This document shows positions 16,099 to 22,804 of a stretch of DNA of 58,048 nt, in pieces; position 1 is the first letter of the stretch; each line of letters starts with the position of its first letter. Position numbers and translations under genes: made by a program. This stretch comes from Lactiplantibacillus songbeiensis. Lineage in GTDB: Bacteria; Bacillota; Bacilli; Lactobacillales; Lactobacillaceae. The stretch covers positions 1 through 58,048 of the forward strand of contig NZ_BJDL01000029.1 of assembly GCF_005405125.1 (NCBI RefSeq), written 5' to 3'. The notes under the pieces are model-generated. The model saw only the letters and a program-made list of their open reading frames with translations, was not told the origin of the DNA and searched no databases.

Positions 16099-17514
16099 AT
16101 GATTAGTAAAATCAATTGGAAAGCATTTCTCTTACCTTTAATTCTCGGCATTGCTATCTGGCTGCTGACACCATTTAAGCCAACCGATATTAATACCGCC
16201 GCTTGGCATTTATTTGCCATCTTCGTCGCTACCATCGTGGCCTGCATTACCAAGCCACTGCCAATGATGGCAACGACCTTAATTGGGATCACCATTGCGA
16301 CTTTATCAGGGATCTTTACGATGGATGAAGTCACGGCGGGCTTTGGGAATTCGACCGCTTGGATGGTCGCGATGTGTATGTTCATGGCCGCTGGCTTCAT
16401 CAAGTCCGGTTTAGGCAAACGGATTGCTTACCTCTTCGTTAAATTATTTGGTAAGCACACGTTGGGCTTAGCTTATGCATTATCAGCCGTCGATACCGTT
16501 TTAGCCATTGGCATTCCAAGTAACAACGCCCGGGTCAACGGGATTATGTATCCAATCATCGATAACCTCTCACACGAGATGGGTTCCGATCCGAAAAAAG
16601 GCACCCAGCGTAAATTAGGCTCATTTTTAATCTTTAACGAATACGAAATCAATAACGTTACTTCTGGCTTATTCCTAACTGGACTGGCTGGGAACATGGT
16701 CGCGTTAGGTCTAGCTAAGACGCAAGGGATCACCGTTTCTTGGTTACAATGGTTTGCGGCCGCGAGTGTTCCGGGGATTCTCTCGCTATTAGTCATCCCG
16801 TTCGTCCTTTATAAAGTCTATCCACCCGAAGTCAAAGAAACGCCCAATGCCCATGCGTGGGCCGATGCCCGCTTAAAAGAAATCGGTAAAATGACCTTGA
16901 GTGAAAAGATCATGTTAACGACCTTCGTCTTGGCGATTGGGCTCTGGCTCGTGGGAACCAAGATTGGTATCGACGCCACTGAAGTCAGCTTTATTGCGGT
17001 TGTCATCCTCTTAATCACGGGGGTCTTAACGACCAAGGATATGTTAAAAGAAAGCTTTGCGTGGAATATCTTAGTGTGGTTATCAGTCATTATGTTAATG
17101 TCTCAAAAGCTCATGACATTAGGCTTCTTCCCATGGTTCTCAAAGACGTTGGGTAACGCCTTGCACGGGATGAGCTGGCTGTTTGTCTTAATCATCTTAT
17201 TCTTAGCTTACTTCTACTTACATTACATGTTCCCAAGTGTCTCAACACAAATCTCCGCCCTGTATGCCGGCTTCCTCTCCGTAGCGATTGGGGCAGGGGT
17301 GCCCCATACATTAGCGGCCTTAATGTTGGCCTTTTGCGGGTCAATCTATTTATCTACGACCCCTTATTCAGCCGGCCCAGCCGCGTTGCTTTCCGGTACT
17401 GGTTACGTTTCTAATAAAGAATGGTGGCAGCTAAGTGCCCTGATTGGGGTTATCTTCAACGTCATCTGGCTCGGTGGCGGTCTCTTATGGACCAAGGTCA
17501 TCGGCCTCTGGTAA
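16099..17514 (+). CDS. DASS/SLC13-family divalent-anion transporter
   Basis: 471-aa membrane protein with about a dozen helices, of the divalent anion:sodium symporter family (CitT/SdcS group), which moves di- and tricarboxylates. The two conserved SNT-type substrate motifs appear as IPSNNARVNG in the first half and STTPYSAGPAALLSG near the C-terminus. In CitT-type members transport can be an exchange such as fumarate or tartrate for succinate. The ATG at 16099 is chosen over in-frame starts at 16051 and 16063 because AAGGGG lies 9 bases upstream and the hydrophobic N-terminus then begins correctly (MISKINWKAFLLPLILG). It is divergent from the flavin reductase and followed by the LysR gene. 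Confidence 0.88.
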   Translation: MISKINWKAFLLPLILGIAIWLLTPFKPTDINTAAWHLFAIFVATIVACITKPLPMMATTLIGITIATLSGIFTMDEVTAGFGNSTAWMVAMCMFMAAGFIKSGLGKRIAYLFVKLFGKHTLGLAYALSAVDTVLAIGIPSNNARVNGIMYPIIDNLSHEMGSDPKKGTQRKLGSFLIFNEYEINNVTSGLFLTGLAGNMVALGLAKTQGITVSWLQWFAAASVPGILSLLVIPFVLYKVYPPEVKETPNAHAWADARLKEIGKMTLSEKIMLTTFVLAIGLWLVGTKIGIDATEVSFIAVVILLITGVLTTKDMLKESFAWNILVWLSVIMLMSQKLMTLGFFPWFSKTLGNALHGMSWLFVLIILFLAYFYLHYMFPSVSTQISALYAGFLSVAIGAGVPHTLAALMLAFCGSIYLSTTPYSAGPAALLSGTGYVSNKEWWQLSALIGVIFNVIWLGGGLLWTKVIGLW

Positions 17515-17522
17515 TCAAAAAT

Positions 17523-17578
17523 TAAAAACCGCTCCTAAACTAATTTACGCTATACTTAACTTAGTTTAGGGGAGGTTT
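17523..17578 (+). promoter_or_regulatory. Hairpin combining terminator, -10 box and LysR ribosome binding site
   Basis: Arms AAAACCGCTCCTAAACTAA / TTAGTTTAGGGGAGGTTTTT pair almost fully. The right arm contains the GGGGAGG that serves the LysR gene, and the loop contains TATACT, a good -10 sequence. Read-through from the transporter would hide the ribosome binding site or terminate; initiation inside the loop would leave it free. Confidence 0.6.
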
Positions 17579-17583
17579 TTTTG

Positions 17584-18471
17584 ATGAATGAGCGCGATTT
17601 AAAATACTATTGTCACTTAGTCGAGAGTGGCAACTACACAGCAACGGCCAAACACTTTCAAGTGACCCAGCCCGCCATTTCGGCTGCTTTGAAACGGTTA
17701 GAAACCCAATACGGGACGCAGCTCTTAAGCCAGCCCAATCATCGCGCCCGCTTAGTCACGACCGCTGCCGGTCAAGTCCTATATATTCGCGCGCGCAAGC
17801 TCATTCAAGAATTCGCTCAAGTTACTTTGGATGTCCGGCACGCCGATGATCAAAAGGTTCGACTAGGCTTTTCACATAACGCCGCTAGTATTTGGTTGCC
17901 TAAAGTGATTGAAACCTTTGCGCATCACCAGTTACTGCCAGCCATTACCACGACCGTCGCGATGTCGGAGCCTTTGTTCGACCAGCTTCATCGCCATAAG
18001 TTAGACGCTGCCATCTTGTCGACTTTACAGCCGATGCAATCAGCGGACTTGCAGGTCTTTCAGTTAACGACCCACCCACTTTGCGTGTTGGTTAATCGAC
18101 ATCACCCGCTCAGCCAGCAATCGATGATCCAAGCAACCGATTTACAGCAAGTCCCAATCATCGCGCGCTTACCGCACTCGTTGCCGCGCACTGCGCTGGA
18201 ACAGTACTGCCAACAGCGACAACTGCAGCCAAATATTATCTACGAGGCTCATTCGAATCAATTAGTTGAAAAATTAGTCGCCCGTAATCTCGGCATCGGC
18301 TTTGTGATCGCCGGCTCGGTTTCGCTGAGCCAAGACGTTGTGGCCGTGCCATTAAAGTCCAGTGAAGCAATTAACTGCTACATGCAACTCGTCGTCCGCA
18401 AGTCCTTCTTACCAACGGCTCGGCAAGTCCATTGCATTAGTCTGCTCAAAAAAATTCCAACCCAAGGATAA
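17584..18471 (+). CDS. LysR-type transcriptional regulator
   Basis: 295-aa LysR-family regulator. The N-terminal winged helix is canonical (NYTATAKHFQVTQPAISAAL, about residues 18-37, then KRLETQYGTQLL). It is followed by a two-lobed effector domain beginning near residue 90 (KVRLGFSHNAAS). Adjacent to the transporter and close to the divergent flavin reductase, it is the obvious candidate activator of both, responding to their substrate; this is inferred from position. ATG at 17584 is chosen over the overlapping TTG at 17581, with GGGGAGG 9 bases upstream inside the hairpin at 17523-17578. Confidence 0.88.
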   Translation: MNERDLKYYCHLVESGNYTATAKHFQVTQPAISAALKRLETQYGTQLLSQPNHRARLVTTAAGQVLYIRARKLIQEFAQVTLDVRHADDQKVRLGFSHNAASIWLPKVIETFAHHQLLPAITTTVAMSEPLFDQLHRHKLDAAILSTLQPMQSADLQVFQLTTHPLCVLVNRHHPLSQQSMIQATDLQQVPIIARLPHSLPRTALEQYCQQRQLQPNIIYEAHSNQLVEKLVARNLGIGFVIAGSVSLSQDVVAVPLKSSEAINCYMQLVVRKSFLPTARQVHCISLLKKIPTQG

Positions 18472-18507
18472 TTCGTCGATTCAAAATCATAGCTTTAGCC
18501 GAAAGCC

Positions 18508-18539
18508 GTCACAGTTTGTTCACAGGCCACGGCTATACT
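18508..18539 (+). promoter_or_regulatory. Promoter of candidate sRNA 3 with regulator direct repeat
   Basis: GTCACA-GTTTG-TTCACA, exactly 9 bases, then TATACT (18534-18539). Confidence 0.62.
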
Positions 18540-18545
18540 TTAGGC

Positions 18546-18692
18546 ATAGTCAATTAAGGAATTCCCCGTTCCCGAACGACACCCTAACTTTTAAATTCAT
18601 TTACACCCCCAAGTAATGAATTGTGTGTGATATACCCTAACTTTAAAGTTTTACCCCTTTTTCCACCATTCTTCCCCGGATGGTGGTTTTTT
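18546..18692 (+). ncRNA. Candidate small RNA 3 (C-rich-loop family)
   Basis: A ~147-base predicted transcript, homologous to sRNA 2 along its length, ending at CCACCAT..CTTCCCC..GATGGTGG plus six T (18663-18692). Hairpins are GGAA-TTCCCCG-TTCC, and ATTCATTTAC / AAGTAATGAAT with CACCCCC in the loop. The single-stranded part TTACCCCTTTTTCC is also pyrimidine-rich. Sequence differences from sRNA 2 concentrate outside the C-rich loops. Confidence 0.65.
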
Positions 18693-18693
18693 A

Positions 18694-18817
18694 TAGAGTG
18701 TGAGGTAAAGCGGGGTGACGATGAGCATTGCCTAGCTATGGCAATTATCCGGTGACTTTCCGGATGGTTGGCATGGCGTAGCAAGCGCAGTCGCTAGCTT
18801 TGCCGAACACGTTTCGA
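18694..18817 (+). repeat. Structured palindromic element, copy 3
   Basis: The inner stem is ATCCGG / CCGGAT here instead of ACTCGG / CCGAGT, and the outer arm AGGTAAAGC pairs GCTTTGCC, so both stems changed in a compensatory way. The fixed block GAGCATTGCCTAG is retained. Confidence 0.8.
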
Positions 18818-19034
18818 CAAATTCACAGAAAAAGTCGCTGTCACTAGCACTACTAAGGCCTTAACAGCCTTAAATTTTCCCATTCACCAAAAAGATTCCA
18901 CCCGTTTAGTAAGTCCGCACCCCAATCCAACCCATTAGCTCACCTAACAAAGTCCCCATCACACCGGCATTTCGTTGACCAAGCTAAGCAACCTATCGTA
19001 AGCTGGCACTACTTTAAAGATGGGGGAAAATCAT
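18818..19034. other. Intergenic stretch without a recognised feature
   Basis: Between the structured repeat and the amidohydrolase gene. No open reading frame with a binding site and no strong hairpin is seen; a promoter for the amidohydrolase gene presumably lies here. Confidence 0.5.
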
Positions 19035-20216
19035 ATGTCTAAAACTACATTCAAGAATTGCCAGTTATTCGACGGCGCCCATGACGCCATTCAAGCTAAT
19101 AGTTGGTTCACGGTTAATGATGCTGGTCGGATTACCGCGATGGGGACCGGGACTGCGCCAAGTAGTGACCACGTTGTTGATCTCAATGGCAAATACGTCA
19201 TGCCCGGGTTGATCAATGCTCACACGCATATCACGATGGACCCCAAAGTCGGCAGTGGCGACACTGGCGTCGATGAAGTCACCGCGACCGTCCGCGCCGT
19301 TCAAAACTTGCATGAGCTCTTAAAATCCGGTGTCACTTATATTCGCGAATGCGGCTGTACATTTAACATCGACGTCACACTTGAGAAACTACGCGCAACT
19401 GGTAAATTAACCAAGATTCCCAACATTTTACCGTCTGGCCAACCATTTTCAATGACGGGTGGGCATGGCGACTTGCCAAACTTCGGCAAACTAGTCGATT
19501 CACCCGACGAAATGCGTAAAGCCGTGCGAACAGCCTTACGTGATGGCGTCAAAGCCGTCAAACTCATGGCAACCGGTGGCGTCATGACCCCCGGTGACTT
19601 TATGGATGATCCGCAATTGACCATTGAAGAAATGTCAGTCGCGGTCGCCGAAGCCCATCACAAGGGTAATATTGTCGCCGCCCATGCGGAAGGCAACCCC
19701 GGCATCTATAACGCCATCAAAGCCGGCGTTGATTCGATCGAACACGGCTGTTACGTCACCGATGACGAGATCGACATGATGCTCGATCAAGGCACTTACT
19801 TGACACCCACCCTAGTCGCCGCTTGGACGATTCCTGAATTTGGCCCGGGTAAGTTACCTGACTGGGAAGTCAAAAAATCCGCCGATGCCTGGGGCGATAT
19901 TTGCGTCAACATCGAACATGCCCGTCAACGCGGCGTAAAAATCACGTTGGGGACCGATGCCGGTACGCCCTACAATGACTTCTCAATGACGCCAGTTGAA
20001 TTCGAATTAATGGTCCGGAATGGTGCGCCGAACTTTGCCGCCTTACAGACCAATCAAAATTCGGCGGCATTATTAAACATCGCCGATGATTATGGAACGT
20101 TGGTTGAAAATAAAATTGCGGACTTCTTAGTGTTAGACCGCGATCCGTTAGCGGACGTCAAGGCTGTCCAACAATTAGACAAGGCCGTCTATAAATCAGG
20201 CGTCCAAGTGTATTAA
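19035..20216 (+). CDS. Amidohydrolase (imidazolonepropionase/prolidase-like, metal-dependent)
   Basis: 393-aa TIM-barrel amidohydrolase. All metal-site elements are visible in order: NAHTHITMD (HxH, about residue 65), VKLMATGG (the lysine that is carboxylated in this subgroup), AAHAEGNPG, EHGCY and GTDAGTPY (catalytic Asp). This set matches the cytoplasmic Xaa-Pro/Xaa-Arg dipeptidase and ochratoxinase-like subgroup rather than HutI itself; the substrate is unknown. There is no signal peptide. ATG at 19035 is chosen because GGGGGAAA lies 7 bases upstream; an in-frame ATG at 19020 overlaps that site. Confidence 0.86.
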   Translation: MSKTTFKNCQLFDGAHDAIQANSWFTVNDAGRITAMGTGTAPSSDHVVDLNGKYVMPGLINAHTHITMDPKVGSGDTGVDEVTATVRAVQNLHELLKSGVTYIRECGCTFNIDVTLEKLRATGKLTKIPNILPSGQPFSMTGGHGDLPNFGKLVDSPDEMRKAVRTALRDGVKAVKLMATGGVMTPGDFMDDPQLTIEEMSVAVAEAHHKGNIVAAHAEGNPGIYNAIKAGVDSIEHGCYVTDDEIDMMLDQGTYLTPTLVAAWTIPEFGPGKLPDWEVKKSADAWGDICVNIEHARQRGVKITLGTDAGTPYNDFSMTPVEFELMVRNGAPNFAALQTNQNSAALLNIADDYGTLVENKIADFLVLDRDPLADVKAVQQLDKAVYKSGVQVY

Positions 20217-20227
20217 ACTAAGGCATC

Positions 20228-20258
20228 AAAAAAGGTTGGGCTAGCGTCCAATCTTTTT
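20228..20258 (+). terminator. Intrinsic terminator
   Basis: AAAAAAGGTTGG / CCAATCTTTTTT after the amidohydrolase gene. Confidence 0.8.
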
Positions 20259-20341
20259 TAATAGCCACTATTCAGTAGGCAAACGCAGCAAAATTTGCTA
20301 GAATACCCCTTAATAATTAAAACTTGAAGGGGGAACCCACT

Positions 20342-21034
20342 TTGTTCTTTTTTGACCCAACTTACTTTCTCGTTATTATCGGCTTAATCATCTCGATGGC
20401 CGCTTCCAGCTACGTTAACCGCACGTTCCATCATTATGATAGTTACCGTAGCCAAAGCAACCAGACCGGGAGCGATGCGGCCCGCTTTATCTTATCGCAA
20501 TCTGGTATTCAAGATGTCGGCGTCCAAGCCATCAGTGGCGACTTAACTGATAATTATAATGGCCAGACTAAGGTACTCAGCTTGTCTGAATCTACCGCCA
20601 ACTCAACCTCAGTTGCCGCAATTGGTGTCGCGGCGCACGAATGTGGACACGCGGTTCAAGATCACGTCAATTACTGGCCGATGCGCTTACGAACGGCCTT
20701 AGTTCCCGCCGCCAATCTCGGGTCAACATTATCATTACCAATAATCATCGTCGGGGTCTTGTTGAGTTACAACACAACGTTAATCCATATCGGGATCTTC
20801 TTATTCTCATTAGCATTACTTTTTCAATTAGTCACCTTACCCGTAGAATTCAATGCGTCCCGGCGTGCTTTAAAAATCTTGTCAAACGGCCAAGTCCTAA
20901 CGCCAACCGAAGTCCCGATGGTTCGCAAAGTTTTAGTCGCAGCGGCGCTAACTTATGTTGCCGCGGCGCTATCGACTTTCCTACAACTCTTGCGGCTGGT
21001 GCTCTTATTCGGCGGCAACCGCGACACCGATTAA
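20342..21034 (+). CDS. Membrane zinc metallopeptidase (YugP family)
   Basis: ~230-aa membrane protease. The zinc motif AAHECGHAVQ (HExxH type) sits near residue 98, preceded by STANSTSVAAIGV, the typical layout of YugP-like neutral zinc peptidases. An N-terminal helix (FLVIIGLIISMAASSYV) and two further hydrophobic segments (SLPIIIVGVLLSY, IGIFLFSLALLFQLV), with a C-terminal helix, place the active site at the membrane. EFNASRRA supplies the conserved downstream glutamate region. A TTG start at 20342 is chosen because GAAGGGGGA lies 6-8 bases upstream; the in-frame TTG at 20324 overlaps that site. The biological substrate is unknown. Confidence 0.86.
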   Translation: MFFFDPTYFLVIIGLIISMAASSYVNRTFHHYDSYRSQSNQTGSDAARFILSQSGIQDVGVQAISGDLTDNYNGQTKVLSLSESTANSTSVAAIGVAAHECGHAVQDHVNYWPMRLRTALVPAANLGSTLSLPIIIVGVLLSYNTTLIHIGIFLFSLALLFQLVTLPVEFNASRRALKILSNGQVLTPTEVPMVRKVLVAAALTYVAAALSTFLQLLRLVLLFGGNRDTD

Positions 21035-21086
21035 AAGTTAGCTTAACAAATGCTTAGGGATTTTTTCACGACATTGCACCAGTTCG

Positions 21087-21118
21087 TTCACATATTCTTC
21101 ACAGGCACTCGGTATGAT
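21087..21118 (+). promoter_or_regulatory. Promoter of candidate sRNA 4 with perfect regulator direct repeat
   Basis: TTCACA-TATTC-TTCACA, exactly 9 bases, then TATGAT (21113-21118). This is the cleanest copy of the repeat. Confidence 0.65.
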
Positions 21119-21124
21119 AGCATC

Positions 21125-21277
21125 ATAGCAATTGAGGTAAAGCTCATTGTTACTATCTACAACCTAAAATTTTTCATTTACTCCTCCAAAGTAATGAAAT
21201 TAATAACGTCAGGTGACTCCCCATCACCTGACTACCCTACTCCTTTTTCCACCGTATCCCCGTACGGTGGTTTTTTT
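21125..21277 (+). ncRNA. Candidate small RNA 4 (C-rich-loop family)
   Basis: A ~153-base predicted transcript. Stem TTCATTTACT / AGTAATGAA has CCTCC in the loop. A perfect 9-bp stem GTCAGGTGA / TCACCTGAC closes a CTCCCCA loop (21208-21232). Linker CCCTACTCC follows, and the terminator CCACCGTA-TCCCCG-TACGGTGG carries seven T (21249-21277). Three C-rich loops face outward, each complementary to GGAGG or GGGGA. Confidence 0.68.
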
Positions 21278-21278
21278 G

Positions 21279-21402
21279 TAGAGTGTGAACGAAGACGGGT
21301 TGCTAGCGAGCATTGCTTAGTCATGCCAATTACTCGGTGGGTTTCCGAGTAGTTGGCGTGGCGTAGCAAGCGGAACTAGCAGTCTGAGTGAACACGTTTC
21401 AG
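21279..21402 (+). repeat. Structured palindromic element, copy 4
   Basis: Middle stem GCTAG / CTAGC, inner ACTCGG / CCGAGT, and the pair ATGCCAATTACTCGG / CCGAGTAGTTGGCGT. Fixed blocks are retained. A partial copy with the central stem deleted follows at about 21430-21482 (GACGAGCATTGCAAGCGGAA). Confidence 0.8.
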
Positions 21403-21586
21403 CAAGTTTGAAGAAAACGCAAAGTAGGTCGGTGACGAGCATTGCAAGCGGAACTAGCAGTCTGAGTGATCATATTTCAGCCAATCCCCTCAAAAGCCAC
21501 CCACAGTTTAAACGAAAACTTTACAATTTCCATAACTTAGCACATATCCCTTTAACTTTTACCCCCCAAGTCGTTATACTAGGAAC

Positions 21587-21731
21587 ATGGCAGTTGAACT
21601 TGTCACTCAACTACCATAATCTTTTTCATTTACTCCTCCAAAGTTAATGAAAAATTAGTTTCGTTGGGCACTCCAACCTGACGAAAAGAACTACTCCTTT
21701 TGCCGTCGCTTAACAGCGATGGTTTTTATTT
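21587..21731 (+). ncRNA. Candidate small RNA 5 (C-rich-loop family)
   Basis: A ~145-base predicted transcript from a -10 box TATACT at 21575-21580 to terminator CCGTCGCT / AGCGATGG plus a T run (21702-21731). The 5' hairpin is ATGGCAGTTGA / TCAACTACCAT. It then has TTCATTTACTCCTCCAAAGT, a block nearly identical to sRNA 4, whose loop is CTCCTCC, and a hairpin around CACTCCAACC, then CTACTCC. It lacks the TTCACA repeat upstream and is not followed by a structured palindrome, so it is a more divergent member. Confidence 0.55.
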
Positions 21732-21806
21732 TTACTTTCAGAAAACTTGCAATTCTAAAACCGGCAAGCGTATGATAATCGAGGAAGCTTAATAAGGAGT
21801 GATTAT

Positions 21807-22745
21807 ATGAAGAAGCGTAGTTGGGTCGCGGCGTTAGCGACGCCCCTAACGTTATTTACCGCCACATTGTTAGCTAGTGAAAAGTTATATAACTTTGCTT
21901 TCAAACGGGTCGATTATGTCCCCGAAACCTCAGCCGACAAGCAAAAGTACGCGGATGCTTATTGGGCTTACGTCAACTGGTTGTATCGCCAACCAATTCA
22001 AAAGTGGCAATTGAATCTTGACGATGCTGAAAACCGTCTTGTTGCGCAATACGTCCCGGCTAAGGCCAATAGTCGCAAAACAGTTATTATTTCGCACGGC
22101 TATAAAGGCGACGGCGAAACGATGGCGAATTATGCCTATATGTTCCATAACATGGGCTATAACGTCTTGTTGCCAGATGATCGTGGTCATGGTAAAAGTG
22201 CCGGCAAATATATCAGTTTTGGCTGGCAAGACCGGCGCGATTACCTCGGTTGGGTCGATCAAGTCATTAAGACGGTCGGCAAGTCAGCCGAAATCGTGCT
22301 CTTCGGTGTCAGCATGGGTGGGGCTACTGTTGAGATGATGAGTGGCGAAGAATTGCCATCCCAAGTGAAAGCCATCATCGCTGACTGTGGCTACACCAGT
22401 ATTGAAGAAGAACTAGCCTACTTGTTAAAACGGCAATTTCATTTACCAAAATACCCATTTGTGCCAATTGTTAGCTTTATCAACCGCCACCGCATGGGCT
22501 ATTTCTTAAGCGATGTCAGTTCAGTCGAACAGTTACGCCATAATAAGTTACCAATCTTCTTCATTCATGGTGAAAAAGATGTCTACGTCCCAAGTTGGAT
22601 GTTGAAGAAAAACTACCGTGCAACGACCGCGCCTAAGATGATGTGGCAAGTACCGAATGCCACGCACGCGGAAAGCTTTTGGATTGGCCCCGCGGCTTAT
22701 GAAAAGCATGTGAGTGCCTTTTTGAATCGTTATCTAGATGACTAA
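21807..22745 (+). CDS. Membrane-anchored alpha/beta hydrolase
   Basis: 312 aa. The N-terminal hydrophobic segment (VAALATPLTLFTATLLA, about 6-22) acts as signal anchor, so the catalytic domain probably lies outside the membrane. The nucleophile elbow is GVSMGG with the active serine. The oxyanion region is ISHGYKGDG, and LPDDRGHGKS is typical of the serine aminopeptidase/lysophospholipase-like group. FIHGEKDVYVP carries the acid and NATHAESF the histidine, so the triad is complete. It is an esterase, lipase or peptidase of unknown substrate. GGAGTG precedes the ATG. It follows sRNA 5 and ends at a shared terminator. Confidence 0.86.
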   Translation: MKKRSWVAALATPLTLFTATLLASEKLYNFAFKRVDYVPETSADKQKYADAYWAYVNWLYRQPIQKWQLNLDDAENRLVAQYVPAKANSRKTVIISHGYKGDGETMANYAYMFHNMGYNVLLPDDRGHGKSAGKYISFGWQDRRDYLGWVDQVIKTVGKSAEIVLFGVSMGGATVEMMSGEELPSQVKAIIADCGYTSIEEELAYLLKRQFHLPKYPFVPIVSFINRHRMGYFLSDVSSVEQLRHNKLPIFFIHGEKDVYVPSWMLKKNYRATTAPKMMWQVPNATHAESFWIGPAAYEKHVSAFLNRYLDD

Positions 22746-22749
22746 ACCT

Positions 22750-22791
22750 AAATAGGTGGTGAAAACTGTAAAAGTTTTCACCACCTATTTA
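22750..22791. terminator. Bidirectional terminator
   Basis: Perfect 17-bp arms AAATAGGTGGTGAAAAC / GTTTTCACCACCTATTT between converging genes. Confidence 0.9.
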
Positions 22792-22804
22792 TTTTGAATT
22801 CAGT

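Noticed and set aside
21050-21647. Two open frames across sRNA 4, repeat copy 4 and sRNA 5
   Set aside because: They read through promoters, hairpins and terminators, have atypical composition and no binding site.
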